Of a DNA stretch of 64,000 nt, positions 8,850 to 17,213 are shown piece after piece. The stretch's first letter is position 1, and every line of letters starts with the position of its first letter. Below the pieces are notes generated by a model, which was not told where the DNA came from, searched no databases, and saw nothing but the letters and a program-made list of their open reading frames with translations. Position numbers and translations under genes: made by a program. Origin of the DNA: Vibrio splendidus (GTDB taxonomy: Bacteria; Pseudomonadota; Gammaproteobacteria; Enterobacterales; Vibrionaceae); contig NZ_AP025509.1 in assembly GCF_024347615.1 (NCBI RefSeq), positions 1,612,001-1,676,000 of the forward strand. The letters are read 5' to 3'.

Positions 8850-9476
8850 GAACAATTATTGTTAATTTATCAATAGTGAAGCCCCAATGATGGCCAGCTT
8901 TGTCTGGCGGCAAATGTTTATGATGAGAGGTCTGTCAGTGAAAAGACCTCTTCATCGTAGATGACACCATTCTTCTCTGTTCGTCACGCGATCGTGTTTC
9001 ATCCACATTGAACACAGTAGCGCATGTATGCCCCCTTTTAACCGCTGAAAATTGAAGTTGGAAGGAAAGGTCAAGTTGTCTTCTCTCAAGTTTAGGTGAG
9101 AGATCGCCCTGCTTTATAAAATATTAATAATCAATATGTTAGTAAGGCAGCCTTTGAATCGTTATTTGAGCTTTTTATGATTTAAAGCGTATGTAATTAC
9201 TTAGGTTTATCAATCCCCTCATCCAGAACCTAAATAAATCACGATATCAAATAAATTCGCGTAGCTCTCTTTTTCTACCCAACTGGTCATTTGTTGTCTT
9301 TTTTATCTATTTAACCCTCTAATATTTATCAGTTTTTTATTTTTCGACGCCTTTCCTATCAATGGTGCATCTCTCACAGAATTAAAATACATAAGCCAAT
9401 AGTTGTGACATCGAATTTGAGATAGATTCTCGTTTGGGAACATTCCCGCTAATAAATATAATAATGGAGAAATATA
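8850..9476. other. 627-bp intergenic region, AT-rich
   Basis: No gene is supported here. There is a small hairpin GCCAG/CTGGC near 8893, and a longer stem at 8922-8956 (GATGAGAGGTCT paired with AGACCTCTTCATC, one bulge) that may end the LysR transcript although it lacks a T-run. From about 9119 the sequence is strongly AT-rich and presumably carries the promoter of the following operon. GGGAACATTCCC near 9436 is a short dyad in its leader. Confidence 0.5.
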
Positions 9477-9881
9477 ATGAAAAACGTTCTTGGCTTCGTG
9501 ACCCTTCTTGCTGCTTCTTTTGTTCACGCCGAAGACGCTATAACTTTCCCAACTCAACAAGCTACTGAGGTGAATGAGGCGATTGTCTTTCCGACCGTTC
9601 AGCATCCAATCGCGTTAGTTGGTGGGTACGAAATAGAAAATGGTATTTTGCATTCTCGCACTTACGATTGCGGAATTAATATCAGTGATCTAAACCTATC
9701 GGCACAACTTGTCTGGGAGGGGGCGACACCGAAAGTGATGATTGTTGGGGATGATCTAATTATGTGTCGTTCACTGGCTAATAGTCCGTTTGAGTTAGAC
9801 ATCAACCCGGTATTAAATCAGCTTCCGAATCACGACCTATATCGTTTAGAACTCGCGAATCATGTCATCTTTAACCGATAG
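9477..9881 (+). CDS. Secreted protein of unknown function
   Basis: 134 residues. An N-terminal signal peptide is evident (MKNVLGFVTLLAASFVHA, cleavage after HA), followed by a short duplicated segment, AITFPTQQ then AIVFPTVQ 15 residues later. Two cysteines occur in the mature protein, in the contexts YDCGIN and MCRSL. I do not recognise the family. It has a GGAG ribosome site and is the first gene of a tight three-gene operon with an FAD oxidoreductase and a polytopic membrane protein, so the product is probably a periplasmic or exported partner of those two. Confidence 0.75.
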   Translation: MKNVLGFVTLLAASFVHAEDAITFPTQQATEVNEAIVFPTVQHPIALVGGYEIENGILHSRTYDCGINISDLNLSAQLVWEGATPKVMIVGDDLIMCRSLANSPFELDINPVLNQLPNHDLYRLELANHVIFNR

Positions 9882-9895
9882 TTTAAGGAGAAAAC

Positions 9896-11458
9896 ATGAC
9901 CTGTCATTATGTAAATGAGAGTGAAAGTGAGGTCGGTGCTAGCACCGGCCCCACGCGGGCCAAAGTTGCCATTTTCGGTGCTGGGATTTCTGGCTTAGCA
10001 GTGGCTCATAATTGTGTAAAACAAGGCTTCGATGTGGCTGTTTACGATAAGGAGCTCTACACCGGAGGAAAATGTGTCGGAACGGTGGATGAGGGAGGCG
10101 TGGTTCATGAGCTTACTCATCGACAGTTTTTCGCCAAAAACTACAACTTGATAAACTTCCTTAAAGAGGTTCCTAGTGAGTCTGGCAATTGTTTAGATTC
10201 ACTATATCCCCAGAATATGGTTCAGTTTTCTTGGGCGCAAAATAATAAGACGATACAGTTTCAACGCGGGTACTTTTCCCGTTTTGAAAAGCTATGGGAC
10301 GACGCAAAGTCTGCTTATTCAATGCTTTATGCTCAAGTACCCATAAAGGACACGCTTTGGTTCAAGCAAAGGCTACAGAAACCGTATTCTATGGAGGAGT
10401 TGCTGGGGGTTCCTGTTAGTGAGTTTTTTGCTTATGAGTCTAGGCCTAGACTTGCCGATTTCCTTCGTTCGGTCTTATTAGGTTGGATTGGAGCTACCGA
10501 TGATACGCCAGCATTGGCAATTTTGGATTTGCTCAACAATAAAGATGGAGGACTGCATGCCTCTGCCCCCGACGCGTACAGTTTGGGAATGAAAGAACCG
10601 ATTAGTGATGCGCTTATTAATCCGTTGACTCACCATCTTAAAAAGCAAGGCGTTAAATTTCACTTAGGCTACAAAGTCAAAGCCATTTATCCCAATAAAA
10701 AACGAACTCGGATTGATAGTGTGCAGCTACATAATGATTGTCGTGTCTTAGCTGATTATTACGTCTTCGCGCTTCCCGCTCACGTTATCAAATCTTTATT
10801 CTCAGAGATCAGTTCAGTATTAAATTATGAGTATGTACTGAGCCACGGGTTTCAGTTCTATTTCTCTCAAGTCCCTTCGGTATTGAAGAATAGGACGGTG
10901 GGATTAGTTCTCGATTCTCCTTGGGGATTGAGTTATCACGTGACGACTCGAAGTACGTCTGAAGGAGAGGTGACATGCCTATCGGTAACAGCGACCGATC
11001 TTGATAAGGCGCTCGGCCTCCTTTACCAAAAGCCGATGTTGTCTTGTACAGAGAAGCAGGTAAAAGATGAATTACTGTTCCAGCTTTTTGGGCAATTAGA
11101 TTTACTCGATCATTCTGCTTATCAAGGTTTCAGAGTTGGCCTTGGTGCGAAAATGGTGACACCTCAAGAATTGGAAACCTTATATTCTGATTACTTTTGT
11201 GGTGATGTGGTGACCAATGAGCGTGGGCAATCCCGTTATTGGATCCTGCAACACGCATTAACTCAGCCAACAGCTCAGAATTCGCTATCAACAACGATGA
11301 ATAACTTTTCTAACGTCTTTTTTAGCGGTGAGTATCTGTCTGATCCAAGACAAACTTGGCGAGTCCCCGTCACGCTGGAACGATGCATTGAAACTGCCAA
11401 TCTATGTGCTGCAGATCTGGTTGAGCGTGTCTCTTCTGAACGCGAGGAGCGTCGATGA
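9896..11458 (+). CDS. FAD-dependent amine oxidase/desaturase-like oxidoreductase
   Basis: 520 residues. After a 20-residue hydrophilic lead, AKVAIFGAGISGLAVAHNCVKQGFDVAVYDKE is a Rossmann FAD-binding motif of the amine oxidase/phytoene desaturase superfamily, followed by GGKCVG. The C-terminus has NVFFSGEYLSDPRQTWRVPVTLERCIETA, the usual second FAD-contact motif. The start has an ideal AAGGAG site 6 nt upstream. The stop overlaps the next ATG (ATGA), so the two proteins are translationally coupled. Relatives act on isoprenoids, amines or hydroxysqualene; which applies here cannot be told. No carotenoid or hopanoid genes are nearby. Confidence 0.82.
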   Translation: MTCHYVNESESEVGASTGPTRAKVAIFGAGISGLAVAHNCVKQGFDVAVYDKELYTGGKCVGTVDEGGVVHELTHRQFFAKNYNLINFLKEVPSESGNCLDSLYPQNMVQFSWAQNNKTIQFQRGYFSRFEKLWDDAKSAYSMLYAQVPIKDTLWFKQRLQKPYSMEELLGVPVSEFFAYESRPRLADFLRSVLLGWIGATDDTPALAILDLLNNKDGGLHASAPDAYSLGMKEPISDALINPLTHHLKKQGVKFHLGYKVKAIYPNKKRTRIDSVQLHNDCRVLADYYVFALPAHVIKSLFSEISSVLNYEYVLSHGFQFYFSQVPSVLKNRTVGLVLDSPWGLSYHVTTRSTSEGEVTCLSVTATDLDKALGLLYQKPMLSCTEKQVKDELLFQLFGQLDLLDHSAYQGFRVGLGAKMVTPQELETLYSDYFCGDVVTNERGQSRYWILQHALTQPTAQNSLSTTMNNFSNVFFSGEYLSDPRQTWRVPVTLERCIETANLCAADLVERVSSEREERR

Positions 11459-12246
11459 AATCAAGTGTCTATTCACCTTTATCATCCGGGCTATTTTTAC
11501 TTATTTTCCTAGTGTACGGCAGTGGCTTCTATCTGCTTGTGCAAAGCTCGATTTGGCTTGCACTAGCTCTGACTTTAGTTTTGCCTGTGTTGTTCTGGCC
11601 GTTGACAAAACCAGTCGAAAACGCCAGTGAGATAAAGCGAATCCTTGGTCTCGAAATGGGGTTTAACCTACTGTGTTTTATGGTGGTGAGTCAGTGGGTG
11701 AGTGTCGAGTATGTCGATAAAGGTTTGGTCGTGTTTTTTGGCGTCCAGTCTGTTGGTTTTGTATTGGTGCAACTCAAAAAACAGGCCTACCTGTCGATGT
11801 TTATCTCGATGGTGCTTACGGCGACAATTGCGTATTGGGTATATACGGGTGAACAAACCTTGCTGTTAGGAGAGGGCAAGATTCTCTTATTTGGTGAAGT
11901 GGTTCCTTGGCAATTAAAAGTGATTTATGGCTTTTGGTTAATTCAATTGCTGTTGGTGGAGTATCGCTCAGTTTTGCCGAAACTTACTCTCGCTATCTGC
12001 CATATTGCATCCTTTATGATAGCGATGGGTGCGGAGGATTTTTTCCATGCTCGTATCGTGACAGCCTGCCACCTTCTGTTTCTCAGCTTATGTTTCGATT
12101 TTAAGCGTTTAGATTGGGGAGGGAGGGACTTTGCTGTATCAAATCGATTGAGCGGATTTATTCAATTGCCAATAATTAGTAAGACGCTCTCTGGACTGAT
12201 TCTGGGTGTCGTTGTTATCACTTATCTCGGAATTTTCTTTATGTAA
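11455..12246 (+). CDS. Polytopic membrane protein of unknown function
   Basis: 263 residues, with about seven or eight hydrophobic segments distributed over the whole length and a short hydrophilic linker around LKKQ and FDFKRLDWGGRDFAVSN. No family recognised. It overlaps the oxidoreductase stop by 4 bp and ends the three-gene operon; no clear terminator follows. It could be a membrane anchor, a substrate transporter or a prenyl/lipid enzyme partner for the flavoprotein. Confidence 0.75.
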   Translation: MKSSVYSPLSSGLFLLIFLVYGSGFYLLVQSSIWLALALTLVLPVLFWPLTKPVENASEIKRILGLEMGFNLLCFMVVSQWVSVEYVDKGLVVFFGVQSVGFVLVQLKKQAYLSMFISMVLTATIAYWVYTGEQTLLLGEGKILLFGEVVPWQLKVIYGFWLIQLLLVEYRSVLPKLTLAICHIASFMIAMGAEDFFHARIVTACHLLFLSLCFDFKRLDWGGRDFAVSNRLSGFIQLPIISKTLSGLILGVVVITYLGIFFM

Positions 12247-12427
12247 ATTGGTTCCGTTTTTCAATATGGAATGACGTGGGTGTTTAACTTGCCTCAAACT
12301 CTCCACGCCATTCCGAGGCACCTCTCTCAACCCATGACGTATCTCTCGAACTCAACACCCGGCTACGGACAGAGAACATTGAACTGGTTATGATACGACC
12401 AACATAAGGATGTGATTGGAGATAGAA

Positions 12428-12820
12428 ATGAAAGTCGTCGGTAACACGGTTATCAAACCTTTTCACAAGGCAACCTGCCATTGTGGTGCAGTTGAATTAG
12501 AGCTCAGCTTACCTAACGGGATAGAAAAACCACGTCGTTGTGATTGTTCTATTTGCCGTCGTAGAGGGGCGATTGTGGGCTCTGTTGCGCTGGATGGCAT
12601 CAAGATCCTCAAAGGTGCGGAGCATCTTAAGCTTTATCAATTCAATACCAACACCGCGAAGCATTACTTCTGCTCAAACTGCGGTATCTATACCCATCAC
12701 CAACGCCGCTCAAGTCCAAATGAATACGGTTTTAACATCGGTTGCTTGGAAGGGGTGAACCCGTTTGATATTGGCGATGTGGTGACCAATGATGGCGTTA
12801 ATCACCCTGCTGATCGCTAA
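12428..12820 (+). CDS. GFA/CENP-V-fold zinc protein
   Basis: 130 residues from the ATG at 12428, chosen because GGAG sits at the proper distance; a TTG at 12416 is the alternative. Zinc ligands typical of the glutathione-dependent formaldehyde-activating (GFA) fold are visible: CHCGAVEL, CDCSICRRRG and FCSNCGIYTHH. Family members are often annotated as formaldehyde-activating enzymes or S-(hydroxymethyl)glutathione synthase, but for most the substrate is unproven. It precedes an osmC-like gene by 29 bp in the same direction, suggesting a small thiol/aldehyde stress operon. Confidence 0.88.
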   Translation: MKVVGNTVIKPFHKATCHCGAVELELSLPNGIEKPRRCDCSICRRRGAIVGSVALDGIKILKGAEHLKLYQFNTNTAKHYFCSNCGIYTHHQRRSSPNEYGFNIGCLEGVNPFDIGDVVTNDGVNHPADR

Positions 12821-12849
12821 GTCGTTACACAATATAAAAGGGATTAATT

Positions 12850-13317
12850 ATGTCTGAATATGGAGCGGTCATTCGCTGGCAAAAAGCGGAAGATGAAGCC
12901 TTTAGCGACAACCAATACAGTCGCGGTCATACGTGGGAGTTCGATGGTGGTGTCACTGTACCTGCTTCGTCTTCTCCTCATGTTGTGCCACTGCCGTTTT
13001 CGGTGGAAGCGAATGTTGACCCGGAAGAAGCCTTTATCGCGGCACTTTCTAGCTGCCATATGCTGACGTTTTTGGGCATTGCTGCAAAGCAGAAGTACGT
13101 GATCGACTCTTACGTGGATGATGCGATTGGTGTACTGGAAGAAGATGAATCCGGTCGCTCATCTGTCACTAAGGTGACTCTGCGACCTGACATTGTGTTT
13201 TCGGGCATTAAGATACCAACTGCTAAACAACTCGACAAACTGCATCATTTGGCGCACAAAAACTGCTTTATCGCGAACTCGGTCAAGACTGAGATAAAGG
13301 TCGAGATGCGAGATTAA
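12850..13317 (+). CDS. OsmC-family peroxiredoxin
   Basis: 155 residues with the two conserved cysteines of the OsmC/Ohr fold, one in LSSCHMLTFL (helix after the beta-domain) and one in HKNCFIANSVKTEI. These proteins reduce organic hydroperoxides using the Cys pair. The length and the DPEEAFIAALSSCHM motif match the YhfA/OsmC-like branch rather than Ohr. It is co-directional with the GFA-like gene and the aminotransferase. Substrate preference is not visible. Confidence 0.92.
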   Translation: MSEYGAVIRWQKAEDEAFSDNQYSRGHTWEFDGGVTVPASSSPHVVPLPFSVEANVDPEEAFIAALSSCHMLTFLGIAAKQKYVIDSYVDDAIGVLEEDESGRSSVTKVTLRPDIVFSGIKIPTAKQLDKLHHLAHKNCFIANSVKTEIKVEMRD

Positions 13318-13439
13318 TTTAAATTAGTCACAAGATTTCTTTGGAAGCTTCGTCTTTTGAGCCTTGTCATCGTCTTAAGGGTATTCAGGCAATCCAGTTG
13401 ATTGCAAAAGAACCAAGCACACTATTTGAGGAACCCTCC

Positions 13440-14672
13440 ATGACAGCGTTTAACAGTGCATCGAATTACGGTGAACATGCGTTTATCAAAAGCAAACCAG
13501 AGATGCTAGAGAGCATTTACAATACTGTCGATGTATTTCCTTACTGGGTAGCCGACATGGATTTTCAGGTAGCCGAACCGATCACTCAAGAGCTGAGTCG
13601 TTTGGTTGAGCGTGGAGTGTACTCGTATGAGTTCAATGAACAGGCGGTGTTTGAGGCGCTATCTCAATGGTATTCAAAGCGTCATGGTTTAAGCCTGTCT
13701 TCTGACAAGTTCGTACAGGTTCCGGGAGTGTTACCAGGCATCGCGTTGTTACTGCGCCAGTTTACTAATGAGGGTGATGGTGTGCTTATTCATACGCCGG
13801 CTTACCATCAGTTCGCTAATTTGGTGAACAAAGCAGGTCGTCAGGTCGTGAATAGCCCGTTGATTAATGACGGACAGAGTTATCAGATTGATTTTGCTGG
13901 TATGGAGCAACAGATCATCGACCAACAAGTGAAGACGATGATTTTCTGCAATCCGCACAACCCAACTGGACGAGTGTGGACACCTCAAGAAATTGAACAA
14001 GTCATCGAAATCGCCAAGCGCCACGATGTGTTGATCATCAGCGACGAAGTCCACTCCGACATTATTTTTGAAGGTCATTCTTTTACGAGCTTAACCAGCT
14101 TTGATTACGACAAGGTCATTGCCTTGATTGGCTCTCCGGCGAAAACCTTCGGTATGCACAGCATCTCAAATGGCTATGTGTACACCAACGATCATGAGTT
14201 ATTTGAAGCGTTCAAAACCAATGTGGTGGCGATGTATCTGGATCATGGTAATGCGTTCAGTACGTTTGCAACCGTGGCGGCCTTTGAGAAAGGTGGAGAG
14301 TGGCTAGATGGCATGTTGGTGTATTTGCAAGACACGGTGAAATGGATCACTGAGTTTGCGGAGCAGCGCATTCCTCAGTTAAAAGTCTTCCAGCCGCAAG
14401 GCACTTACCAAGTGTGGTTTGATTTCTCAGGCTTGGATTTTTCGGAAGAAGAGCTAAAAAATGTGGTGTTTGAGCAGGCTAAAATGGGCTTAACCCCAGG
14501 AGGTTGGTTTGGTGCGCAAAGCCCTAACTTCATGCGAATGAACATCGCGACGTCACGCGATAATATCGAGCAATCATTTACGGCTTTAGCGGACGCGATT
14601 GATGGTTTTGAGCGAGGAAGTCAGACTCGTTCAGCTTGTTGTGATAGCGGCGCTTCAAAAAGCTGCTGCTGA
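13440..14672 (+). CDS. PatB/MalY-type PLP aminotransferase / C-S lyase with Cys-rich tail
   Basis: 410 residues from the ATG at 13440 (GAGGA ribosome site). A TTG-initiated extension to 13341 looks non-coding. Fold type I PLP enzyme of the MalY/PatB cystathionine beta-lyase group. VFPYWVADMDFQ, FCNPHNPTGRVW, SDEVHSDI and SPAKTFG (Schiff-base Lys) are all present, and MRMNIATSRDNIE holds the substrate carboxylate-binding Arg. It likely cleaves C-S bonds in cystathionine or cysteine conjugates. Unusually, the protein ends in a tail with five cysteines (TRSACCDSGASKSCC) that the family lacks, resembling a metal- or thiol-reactive tag. It is followed by a strong terminator. Confidence 0.9.
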   Translation: MTAFNSASNYGEHAFIKSKPEMLESIYNTVDVFPYWVADMDFQVAEPITQELSRLVERGVYSYEFNEQAVFEALSQWYSKRHGLSLSSDKFVQVPGVLPGIALLLRQFTNEGDGVLIHTPAYHQFANLVNKAGRQVVNSPLINDGQSYQIDFAGMEQQIIDQQVKTMIFCNPHNPTGRVWTPQEIEQVIEIAKRHDVLIISDEVHSDIIFEGHSFTSLTSFDYDKVIALIGSPAKTFGMHSISNGYVYTNDHELFEAFKTNVVAMYLDHGNAFSTFATVAAFEKGGEWLDGMLVYLQDTVKWITEFAEQRIPQLKVFQPQGTYQVWFDFSGLDFSEEELKNVVFEQAKMGLTPGGWFGAQSPNFMRMNIATSRDNIEQSFTALADAIDGFERGSQTRSACCDSGASKSCC

Positions 14673-14699
14673 TATCGAGCGTTAGGCTCTAAAGAACGA

Positions 14700-14740
14700 A
14701 AAACCGCGAGGCTGCTTAGTGCATCACTGGCGGTTTTTTT
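14700..14740 (+). terminator. Rho-independent terminator after patB/malY-like gene
   Basis: AAAACCGC at 14700-14707 pairs with GCGGTTTT at 14730-14737, and the stem ends in a T7 run. Confidence 0.85.
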
Positions 14741-14847
14741 ATGTCTGTGTAATCCTACGTATGGTTTTATTGAGTGACAGTTAGAAAGTACTGAGAGATA
14801 GGTAGCGATCTCTTGAATGGTAGGAATAGATTGGTTAGCAGAGAGTT

Positions 14848-15192
14848 ATGTTTAGCGTCCCACTGAATAGTTTTGTACATCGTGTGAGTGATAAAAGCCA
14901 AGTGATGGCGCATGCTGCAGAATGTGGATGCCAGTTGAAGCGAGTTCGTCGTTCGCGCAATTGGCTGTTGGTCGCTCAAGAGCATCAACTCGTTGAATTT
15001 AAAACGATGTTAACTCACGAAAAAGACGGTTGGATAGCAATCGCAATCGACAAAGTGCTGCCTAAACCTGTGGTGTGTTTGGCATCTCTGCTGGCCGCGA
15101 CACCCTCCATGACCGTCGCTCAACTGGTGATGGAATCTGGATGTTCAATGGTAGAGGCAAGGTGTGCCATTGATGAGCATGAAGGGTTGTAA
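14848..15192 (+). CDS. Putative RRF_GI-type protein
   Basis: 114 residues, soluble. The pattern FVHRV, then LKRVRRSRNWLLVAQEHQL, recalls the small Vibrio/gammaproteobacterial family labelled 'ribosome recycling factor family' (RRF_GI), which is not true RRF. The C-terminal half (VAQLVMESGCSMVEARCAIDEHEGL) resembles a short helical DNA- or RNA-binding element. Function is unknown. It is a single gene, convergent with the RRM gene across a shared terminator. Confidence 0.7.
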   Translation: MFSVPLNSFVHRVSDKSQVMAHAAECGCQLKRVRRSRNWLLVAQEHQLVEFKTMLTHEKDGWIAIAIDKVLPKPVVCLASLLAATPSMTVAQLVMESGCSMVEARCAIDEHEGL

Positions 15193-15244
15193 GTGTAAAC
15201 TATAAGTGAGTCGGTCGTGTTGTGAAAAGAGAATCGCGAGCAGC

Positions 15245-15296
15245 AAAAAACCCGTAACGATATTACGTTTTTCAGCGCAATATCGTTACGGGCTTT
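15245..15296 (-). terminator. Bidirectional terminator between RRF_GI-like and RRM genes
   Basis: A perfect 14-bp stem (15251-15264 with 15279-15292) has a 14-nt loop. On the minus strand it is followed by a T6 run (AAAAAA at 15245-15250 on plus), suited to ending the RRM gene. The plus side has CTTTAT. Confidence 0.9.
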
Positions 15297-15354
15297 ATCA
15301 TCTGTGCTTGTGCTGCTTAAGCTAAGCCATGTGGCTTATAAAGCGTTTACTCGA

Positions 15355-15594
15355 TTAAGAGTTAGCTACTTTTACACGAATCGTGTTTTTGCCAAGCTTT
15401 GACAAGTTCAGCTTGTTTAGTGCCGCTTTAGCTTCTTCGTGCTCTGGCATTTCAACAAATGCAAAGCCTTTAGATTCGCCAGTTTCTTGGTCTAAAACTA
15501 GGCTGCACTCTTTTACTGAGCCGAACTCAGAAAATAGAACACGGATGTCTTGCTCTGCAGTAGAGCGCGATAGGTTACGAACTAGAAGTTTCAT
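15355..15594 (-). CDS. Small RNA-recognition-motif protein
   Basis: 79 residues from the ATG at 15594, which has a good AAGG site; the longer frame to 15627 has none. A single RRM makes up the whole protein. KLLVRNLSRSTAEQDIRVLFSEFG contains RNP2 (LLVRNL) and ESKGFAFVEM is RNP1. Such one-domain RRM proteins in proteobacteria and cyanobacteria bind single-stranded RNA and are often cold-induced. It is monocistronic with a strong terminator. The target RNA is unknown. Confidence 0.92.
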   Translation of the reverse strand: MKLLVRNLSRSTAEQDIRVLFSEFGSVKECSLVLDQETGESKGFAFVEMPEHEEAKAALNKLNLSKLGKNTIRVKVANS

Positions 15595-15706
15595 AATAAA
15601 CCTTGAATATGAATTTACGCTGAGCATTGTCGCACACTTTCGTGCTCACCCTCACAAATAATTAGCGGAATAGCTCGGTTTACCTGTTCGCTGCTCTCAT
15701 TAGCCG

Positions 15707-16381
15707 TTAACCGCGGTTTATCGTGATATCTGACACATATCCATGCTCGGTGCTGGTTAACGCCTGCTGCAGCATTTGAGCGGCTTCTTGAGCGGTCATA
15801 AAGCTTGAAGTATCCATTGCTTTGCCGCTGGTTCCCCAAAACTCGGTTGCCATTCCTCCGGGATAAACCGCAACGATTTTCATCGGGTGACCTTTGAGCT
15901 CCAACCTGACCGATTCGATAAAGCCTTTTACTGCCCATTTGGCTGCGCAGTAAGTAGACTCTTCTGCTTTAGCGCCTTGAGCCGCGGTCGACATCACAAC
16001 AGCAATGGTGACGGGTTGATCTTTGTAGCGCTGCACAAGCTCGCGAATCAAAAAGATGGAAGACTCGATGTTGTTTTTCAGCATGTAGCTGATGGCGGCG
16101 GGATCTTGTTGTTCAATTTTACCGAAGTACCCACTGCCTGCGCTATGAACCACCAGCTTTGGTGTTTCAGGCAACGCATCCAATAACTCGCTCACTGATT
16201 GTGGATCACACAAGTCACAGGCTTGGCTAACAGTATTCGCTGGCAGGCTTTTTGCTAATTCAGCTAAACGTTGGGAGCTGCGGCCAGTGATCATTAAGCG
16301 CTGACGGCTGTTCGATGTGTTCGCATATTGCTTGGCTAAAGCTGCGCCTAAACCGCTGCTTGATCCGGTGATTAAAATCAT
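15707..16381 (-). CDS. Short-chain dehydrogenase/reductase
   Basis: 224 residues. ILITGSSSGLGAALAKQYA is the TGxxxGxG cofactor loop, and VVMSTAAQGAKAEESTYCAAKWAVKGF carries the catalytic Ser and YxxxK. It is a classical SDR, probably NADP-dependent judging from TGRSSQRL after strand 2. It lies outside the sigma/ChrR operon but on the same strand, separated by a small-protein gene. The substrate is unknown. Confidence 0.9.
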   Translation of the reverse strand: MILITGSSSGLGAALAKQYANTSNSRQRLMITGRSSQRLAELAKSLPANTVSQACDLCDPQSVSELLDALPETPKLVVHSAGSGYFGKIEQQDPAAISYMLKNNIESSIFLIRELVQRYKDQPVTIAVVMSTAAQGAKAEESTYCAAKWAVKGFIESVRLELKGHPMKIVAVYPGGMATEFWGTSGKAMDTSSFMTAQEAAQMLQQALTSTEHGYVSDITINRG

Positions 16382-16581
16382 GGTGACTCGGAATTATTGA
16401 ATTGAATCGAGATAGTAAGGCTTTGAATACCTGTTTGCTGAGATCTAAGACCAAGATGCAGAGATCCATGAGCAAGATCGATAAAACAGAGGTTTGAGAA
16501 AGTCGTAGGAAGATAGGAAGATAACAAGATAACAAGATAAGCAGAAAGGAAAAAATGCCTAAAGGTAAAGCGCATAAAGGT

Positions 16582-16610
16582 AAAAGCGCCGGCATAGAGC
16601 CAGCGCTTTT
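16582..16610 (-). terminator. Probable terminator of the small charged protein gene
   Basis: AAAAGCGC / GCGCTTTT are 8-bp arms around a 13-nt loop, just beyond the stop at 16620. The minus strand continues with TTTTACCTTT. Confidence 0.6.
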
Positions 16611-16619
16611 GAAATCAGA

Positions 16620-16883
16620 TTACTCTTCGTCGAACTGTTTGGTCGTGAATGAGTCTTCGATTCTGTTGAGTTCTTCTTGATCTTTCACTCGCTGTTCTTC
16701 TTGGCGAATGACTTTTGCTTCATTGAAGCGTTTCTTTTCCGACTTAGTCAGAAATTTTACAGCTTTCTTGTTAGTCAGTGCGTAAGCAACTACGTCTTCG
16801 CCTTTTTCTCTGCGGTCGTTTACACGTTGTGAGAAACGTTCATTGTCGCGAGCTTTACGCTCCGCTGAGGTCAACTTGCTCAT
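16620..16883 (-). CDS. Small charged coiled-coil protein, unknown
   Basis: 87 residues, more than 40 per cent charged, with long helical stretches (KSEKKRFNEAKVIRQEEQRVKDQEELNRIEDS) that look like a coiled coil. No family recognised. A typical Vibrio-style small cytosolic protein; the basic N-terminal half could bind nucleic acid. It sits between the SDR gene and the end of the ChrR-type cluster. The strand, the terminator downstream and a plausible start support it as real. Confidence 0.7.
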   Translation of the reverse strand: MSKLTSAERKARDNERFSQRVNDRREKGEDVVAYALTNKKAVKFLTKSEKKRFNEAKVIRQEEQRVKDQEELNRIEDSFTTKQFDEE

Positions 16884-17213
16884 GCTTTAAAGCCTTTTCA
16901 ATTATTCATGGTAGGGAATCTACGCTTAGCGAAACAACGGGGAAGTGCTCTGAATTGGTGGAACTGTGTATCACATCCGCTCAACTGAGTTTAGCCCATT
17001 TGTATGCTGGTGGCGCATCTTAGCACAAAGGCTTGAGCATGCAGGTATGCTATTCGAGGGATTAAGCAGAGCAACCCACAATTTTCTGTTGTGGGTTGAG
17101 ATTGCATTGTGGGCTGAGATTGTTTGCGGGATGAGATTATATGGTGGGCTGAAAGTGTCTTTCGGGGTAACGGTTACCGCTGATGAAAATGGGAACAGGA
17201 AAGAGAGGTTAAA
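16884..17213. other. 330-bp intergenic region with hairpin and degenerate tandem repeat
   Basis: No gene is supported. It holds a perfect 10-bp stem at 17072-17098 (CAACCCACAA / TTGTGGGTTG) and, overlapping its right arm, four degenerate copies of a 17-18 bp unit related to GTGGGYTGAGATTG, at about 17091-17160. Confidence 0.7.
17091..17160. repeat. Degenerate tandem repeat, 17-18 bp x 4
   Basis: Successive units begin GTGGGTTGAGATTG, GTGGGCTGAGATTG, GCGGGATGAGATTA and GTGGGCTGAAAGTG. The first overlaps the right arm of the 17072-17098 hairpin. Confidence 0.75.
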
